Under the pieces are notes generated by a model that ran no database searches, was not told where the DNA came from, and worked only from the letters and a program-made list of their open reading frames with translations. A stretch of DNA of 64,000 bases. Origin: CALAMC01 sp964459465 (GTDB taxonomy: Bacteria > Zixibacteria > MSB-5A5 > GN15 > PGXB01). The stretch covers positions 4,471 to 68,470 of the forward strand of contig CAYWLR010000019.1 of NCBI GenBank assembly GCA_964459465.1. Direction: 5' to 3'. Made by a program: the position numbers and the translations under genes. Below are positions 61,282 through 64,000 of the stretch, piece after piece. Each line of letters starts with the position of its first letter. The first letter of the stretch is position 1.

Positions 61282-61770
61282 ATGCGAATACCAAATGAAA
61301 AACTCAAATCGGGGCAGAAACTGCCGCTTTTTAATCTTGAGGATTTAAACGGGGAGGGTTTTTCATCGGGCGACTTGCTGGGTAAGAAAAATATGCTGAT
61401 CGTTTTCAACCGCGGTTTTATGTGCCCGTTTTGCCGCAAACACATGGCCCAGTTGCGGCGCTACTATGATGATTTTGTCCGGAGCGATACGGAGGTAATC
61501 GTCATCGGCCCGGAAAAGAAAAAGGCCTTCAAAAATTACTGGCGCAAAGAATACCTCCCTTTTGTGGGACTGCCCGATCCGGAGCGAAACGTCCTCGACC
61601 GTTTCGGACAGGAAGTCAGCCTGATGAAGCTGGGACGCCTTCCGGCTCAAACCCTGGTCGATAAACACGGCATCATAAGGTTTTCATACTATGGGCAGTC
61701 GATGAAAGACATCCCGCCGGTTGAAACCACTCTGAAAGCGGCCGAAGAAATCAACGGCCGAAAAATCTGA
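61282..61770 (+). CDS. Peroxiredoxin-like (AhpC/TSA family) protein
   Basis: 162 residues, thioredoxin fold of the peroxiredoxin-like group. The N-terminal GQKLPLFNLEDLNGE is followed by NRGFMCPFCRKHMAQLRRYY with a CxxC (about residues 51-54) where the peroxidatic Cys lies, and by PEKKKAFKNYW and VDKHGIIRFSYYGQSM. No signal peptide, so cytoplasmic. Reduces peroxides or disulfides; exact substrate unclear. Converges with the VTT gene, 5 nt apart. Confidence 0.82.
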   Translation: MRIPNEKLKSGQKLPLFNLEDLNGEGFSSGDLLGKKNMLIVFNRGFMCPFCRKHMAQLRRYYDDFVRSDTEVIVIGPEKKKAFKNYWRKEYLPFVGLPDPERNVLDRFGQEVSLMKLGRLPAQTLVDKHGIIRFSYYGQSMKDIPPVETTLKAAEEINGRKI

Positions 61771-61775
61771 AATTA

Positions 61776-62396
61776 TTACAGCCACCGGCTGAAAAAATCG
61801 AAACCATAACCAAGATACATATAGCGAATTATCCGGCCGCCGACGCAGGCGAAAAACAACAGGAGGACCGGATAGCGTTTTATACCGCTTGCGAAATACA
61901 GGATGTCAAACGGTATGGGCGAGGCGGTGCCCAAAAACAACGCCGCGGTCACGAACCATTTGGAGCGGCCATTGACCCACGGATGATTCTGTGCTTTCGG
62001 GAATTTGGTCCGGATGAATTTCGAATTGCCGAAATATCGCCCGATATAATAAGTTATCACCGAACCGGTGGCCGAACCCAGTGCCATGACGATGGCCAGA
62101 TGGACGATGCCGTAACCCATAGCCACCCCGATCATGACATACTGCCAGATCGGAAGCACCAGCGGGCTGGCCGAGATCGCGGTTATCAGATAAAGAATTA
62201 TATCGACCTGCGTCTGGCCGTAGCGCCGCATGATATCCATGCCGAAATTGTTGATATCGTCTTTGAAAATGCCGACGATTATCATCCCCGCGATAATGAT
62301 ACCGGCCGTGATGGCTGCCGAGATAAAGCCATTACCGGATTTGCCCGGAGAATCTGTTATTTCGGGAGTAACAAAATTCTTTTCGGCGTTATGCAA
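61776..62396 (-). CDS. VTT-domain (DedA/YqaA-like) membrane protein
   Basis: 206 residues with about four to five membrane segments: FISAAITAGIIIAGMIIVGI at 24-43, ASPLVLPIWQYVMIGVAMGY and HLAIVMALGSATGSVITYYI. The VTT signature region GSATGSVITYYIGRYFG and FLGTASPIPFDILYFASG fits the YqaA/SNARE-associated group. These proteins are thought to move phospholipids or undecaprenyl phosphate across the membrane. The first 20 residues are polar. No neighbour gives a clue. Confidence 0.78.
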   Translation of the reverse strand: MHNAEKNFVTPEITDSPGKSGNGFISAAITAGIIIAGMIIVGIFKDDINNFGMDIMRRYGQTQVDIILYLITAISASPLVLPIWQYVMIGVAMGYGIVHLAIVMALGSATGSVITYYIGRYFGNSKFIRTKFPKAQNHPWVNGRSKWFVTAALFLGTASPIPFDILYFASGIKRYPVLLLFFACVGGRIIRYMYLGYGFDFFSRWL

Positions 62397-62581
62397 TTGT
62401 GGTTCGGGCAGTTTGTCCCTCCGATTGCCGTCAAAAGTTCCGGTAAATTATAAAACAATTAAAACCGTGCGGCAATATTTGTTTAACGGTCAATTATCAA
62501 AAATTAATGGCGCGCCTGATTTCATGGTATAATATTTAACAACAGGCCTGCTTATAACTATACGGGAGAATCAAAAATAAC

Positions 62582-63286
62582 ATGAAAGTGATATTCATTT
62601 CGATTATGGTGAGTCTGGCGTTTGCCTCCGGTGTAAATGCCTGGTGGCAAATCGATTATGACACGGTGCAAACCACCTGGCCCGGCGGCAATCTCAAGGA
62701 ATGGTACATGCGGGCCAGCGACAGCGGCGATGAAAGAGGCTTTGTGAAACACGGCCAGTATCGGTCGTGGCATGAAAACGGACAGCTCGCGGAAGAGGGG
62801 CGTTTTGAATGGGGCGCCCAGGACGGTGTCTGGATTACATGGGCCGAAAACGGGCAACGCCTCGCCGAGGCCACTTATCGCCGGGGGGTGTTGCATGGCC
62901 GGAGTATAAGCTGGCATGGCGATGACTCCGAGGCCGAGATGCTGTATTATAACGACGGGAAACTGCATGGCTTATGCACCTGGTTCAAGCCGGGGGAGAG
63001 CCCTTATAATCCGGGGGCGAACATGGTCCGGCAGGTATTTTATTTGTACGGTGAGGAGTGCCTCGATTTTTGTCTGGGAAAAACCTACGGCCCGTGCTGT
63101 CCCGAAAATGCATTTTATATCAAGCCGCTGGAATTGTGGATCGAGACCAGTCTTGGCTGTACGGAGTTCAATGTGGGCCGGAAAATCGCGGGGAAGAAGC
63201 ATGGAAAGTGGGTGCTGTACAGCTCCGACGGCAGTATTATCGAAGAGAATCTGTATCGTAATGATACGCTGGTGACGGTTGATTAG
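62582..63286 (+). CDS. Secreted MORN_2-repeat protein (YwqK-like)
   Basis: 234 residues. Signal peptide VIFISIMVSLAFASGVNAWW. Several MORN_2-type repeats: GQYRSWHENGQLAEEGRFEW, GVWITWAENGQRLAEATYRR, GRSISWHGDDSEAEMLYYND, and HGKWVLYSSDGSIIEENLYR at the end. Between them a Cys-rich insert (CLDFCLGKTYGPCC near 160). The YwqK family is named antitoxin in databases, but the repeat alone does not show that, and no toxin is next to it. Periplasmic or surface role unknown. Confidence 0.75.
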   Translation: MKVIFISIMVSLAFASGVNAWWQIDYDTVQTTWPGGNLKEWYMRASDSGDERGFVKHGQYRSWHENGQLAEEGRFEWGAQDGVWITWAENGQRLAEATYRRGVLHGRSISWHGDDSEAEMLYYNDGKLHGLCTWFKPGESPYNPGANMVRQVFYLYGEECLDFCLGKTYGPCCPENAFYIKPLELWIETSLGCTEFNVGRKIAGKKHGKWVLYSSDGSIIEENLYRNDTLVTVD

Positions 63287-63388
63287 GCGGATAATGGGCT
63301 TTAATGCTCCTTGTTTGCGCGCAACACGGCGGGGGTGGCCCGACATTCCGGGCCTGTTGAAAAAGTGCATGCATGGTGCAAGAAGTGG

Positions 63389-63529
63389 GTCGGGTTCCGA
63401 ATCCCGACGAAGTCGGGACGAGAAACCCGACATCTTTCTTAATACACCCGGATTGCCACCCGGCGTTGTGATCGGCGGGTTCTCAAACCCGCCGCAGAAT
63501 AAAGATGTCGAAACCACGGGGGTTTCGAC
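63389..63529. repeat. Cluster of four perfect palindromes
   Basis: GTCGGGTT / AACCCGAC at 63389-63431 encloses TCCCGAC / GTCGGGA at 63402-63418. GGCGGGTT / AACCCGCC lies at 63474-63493 and GTCGAAACC / GGTTTCGAC at 63507-63529. GACATCTTT (63429-63437) also pairs with AAAGATGTC (63501-63509). No coding signal. Resembles dispersed intergenic palindromic repeats of the REP type. Confidence 0.55.
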
Positions 63530-63535
63530 GGGGAC

Positions 63536-63940
63536 TTAACTGATTAATTTCGAACAAAGATCTACTATTTTTTTCGCTATTAATCCCGAAGACTTTAAAC
63601 CTTTTTGAATATTACCTCGCAATATATCTCGATTTAATTCGCTAATGGGCCCATCAAATGTTTTTTTGTGATTTTCCCAATATAGTTCGATTTCAAAATT
63701 GTATTCCCTGATATGTCTTAATATTTCCAAAACTGTAATCTGATCCATTCTCCCAAGACACGAAATATTGATTAACTGAGCGTCCAAAAATGGAGTGCCT
63801 ATTGTTTTTAATCCCGTTGTTATGGCCTTTCCCATACGACTTGCCGATAGAGAATTTATTTCATTTATTTTGACAGACTCGTAGGTCACGCCGACTCGCC
63901 GAAGGCCCAGAGCGAAGCGATGGGCGGCTTGACATTCCAA
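63536..63940 (-). CDS. AT-rich hypothetical protein, start uncertain
   Basis: 134 codons from a TTG at 63940. The first ATG (63835) gives 99 residues. From about residue 22 the sequence looks like a real, mostly helical protein (VKINEINSLSASRMGKAITT ... KKIVDLCSKLIS). The first 20 residues (HRFALGLRRVG) are of different, GC-rich composition and may be intergenic repeat DNA joined to the gene. Composition is much more AT-rich than neighbours, which suggests acquired DNA. No family recognised; no ribosome site at the TTG. Confidence 0.35.
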   Translation of the reverse strand: MECQAAHRFALGLRRVGVTYESVKINEINSLSASRMGKAITTGLKTIGTPFLDAQLINISCLGRMDQITVLEILRHIREYNFEIELYWENHKKTFDGPISELNRDILRGNIQKGLKSSGLIAKKIVDLCSKLIS

Positions 63941-63945
63941 TATTC

Positions 63946-64000
63946 CTATTCTCCGAATTCGCCATCGACATCGATCTTATCCATCGTTCCCCAATCCTTT
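63946..64000 (-). CDS. Possible C-terminus of a gene entering from the right edge
   Basis: Open frame on the minus strand from the window edge to a TAG at 63946-63948, reading KDWGTMDKIDVDGEFGE at its end. Only 17 full codons are visible, so this is weak support. Confidence 0.2.
   Translation of the reverse strand, partial: KDWGTMDKIDVDGEFGE

Noticed and set aside
62582..63286. Antitoxin of a toxin-antitoxin pair
   Set aside because: Only the MORN-type repeat supports that name; the protein is exported and no toxin gene is adjacent.
1..64000. CRISPR arrays, tRNA, rRNA, insertion sequences or prophage genes
   Set aside because: None were recognised on reading both strands; the short palindromes present are not spaced repeats and no transposase or integrase is encoded.

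Overview
The window comes from a bacterium with a complete dissimilatory sulfur (most likely sulfate-reducing) gene set. Extracellular proteins carry a FlgD-type C-terminal module, fibronectin type III repeats, thrombospondin type 3-like Asp/Gly repeats and a dockerin. Together with a Tat-exported DsrO and porin-like barrels they point to a Gram-negative lineage, plausibly of the FCB group (Zixibacteria-like). That placement is inference from gene content; no rRNA gene is present. Genes end in TAA, TAG and TGA, so the standard bacterial code applies.

Layout. (1) 1-16 kb: an exopolysaccharide locus with three GT4 glycosyltransferases, a hexapeptide acyltransferase, a NodB deacetylase, a FemAB/GNAT-like protein, a large secreted beta-helix gene broken by an in-frame TAG, an AsnB-like amidotransferase, an acyl-adenylating ligase with its carrier protein, a NadE-like ATP-pyrophosphatase and a Wzz-type chain-length protein. 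The set resembles exosortase-A-associated EPS loci, but no exosortase is seen. (2) 16-45.3 kb: the sulfur island. sat-aprB-aprA (minus strand) diverges from qmoC and a small ferritin-like gene. A long minus-strand unit runs RsbRD-like sensor, dsrM, K, J, O, P, a rhodanese-fused flavoprotein reductase, hemA, sirC and a cobA-hemD fusion (siroheme supply). A second minus-strand unit is dsrA, B, D, N, L, C. A third is qmoA, qmoB. (3) 45.5-52 kb: trmB, a two-domain aspartic protease, glutamine-dependent NadE, a secreted thioredoxin-like/dockerin gene with an in-frame TGA exactly where the first Cys of a CxxC motif belongs (candidate selenoprotein), an outer-membrane barrel and a small secreted protein. 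(4) 52-60.6 kb: phosphate regulon phoB-phoR, porin, pstS-C-A-B, phoU, with 11-nt direct-repeat Pho-box-like sites. (5) 60.8-64 kb: an RRM protein with a structured leader, a peroxiredoxin-like protein, a VTT membrane protein, a MORN-repeat secreted protein, a palindrome cluster and an AT-rich orphan ORF.

How it works together. Sat activates sulfate to APS and AprBA reduces it to sulfite with electrons from the Qmo complex. DsrAB reduces sulfite onto DsrC, and DsrMKJOP re-reduces DsrC at the membrane. DsrD supports the reductive direction; DsrL could couple NAD(P)H to DsrAB. HemA, SirC, CobA-HemD and DsrN make and amidate siroheme. A shared 16-nt palindrome (TGTGA-N6-TCACA and variants) lies upstream of sat, qmoC, dsrA, the dsrM unit and qmoA, suggesting one CRP/FNR-family (HcpR-like) regulator for the island. 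Its gene is not in the window.

The most notable new observation is the UxxC candidate at 48841-50253. The TGA is followed, 19 nt later, by a perfect 7-bp hairpin with a GTT loop, in the position expected of a bacterial SECIS element.
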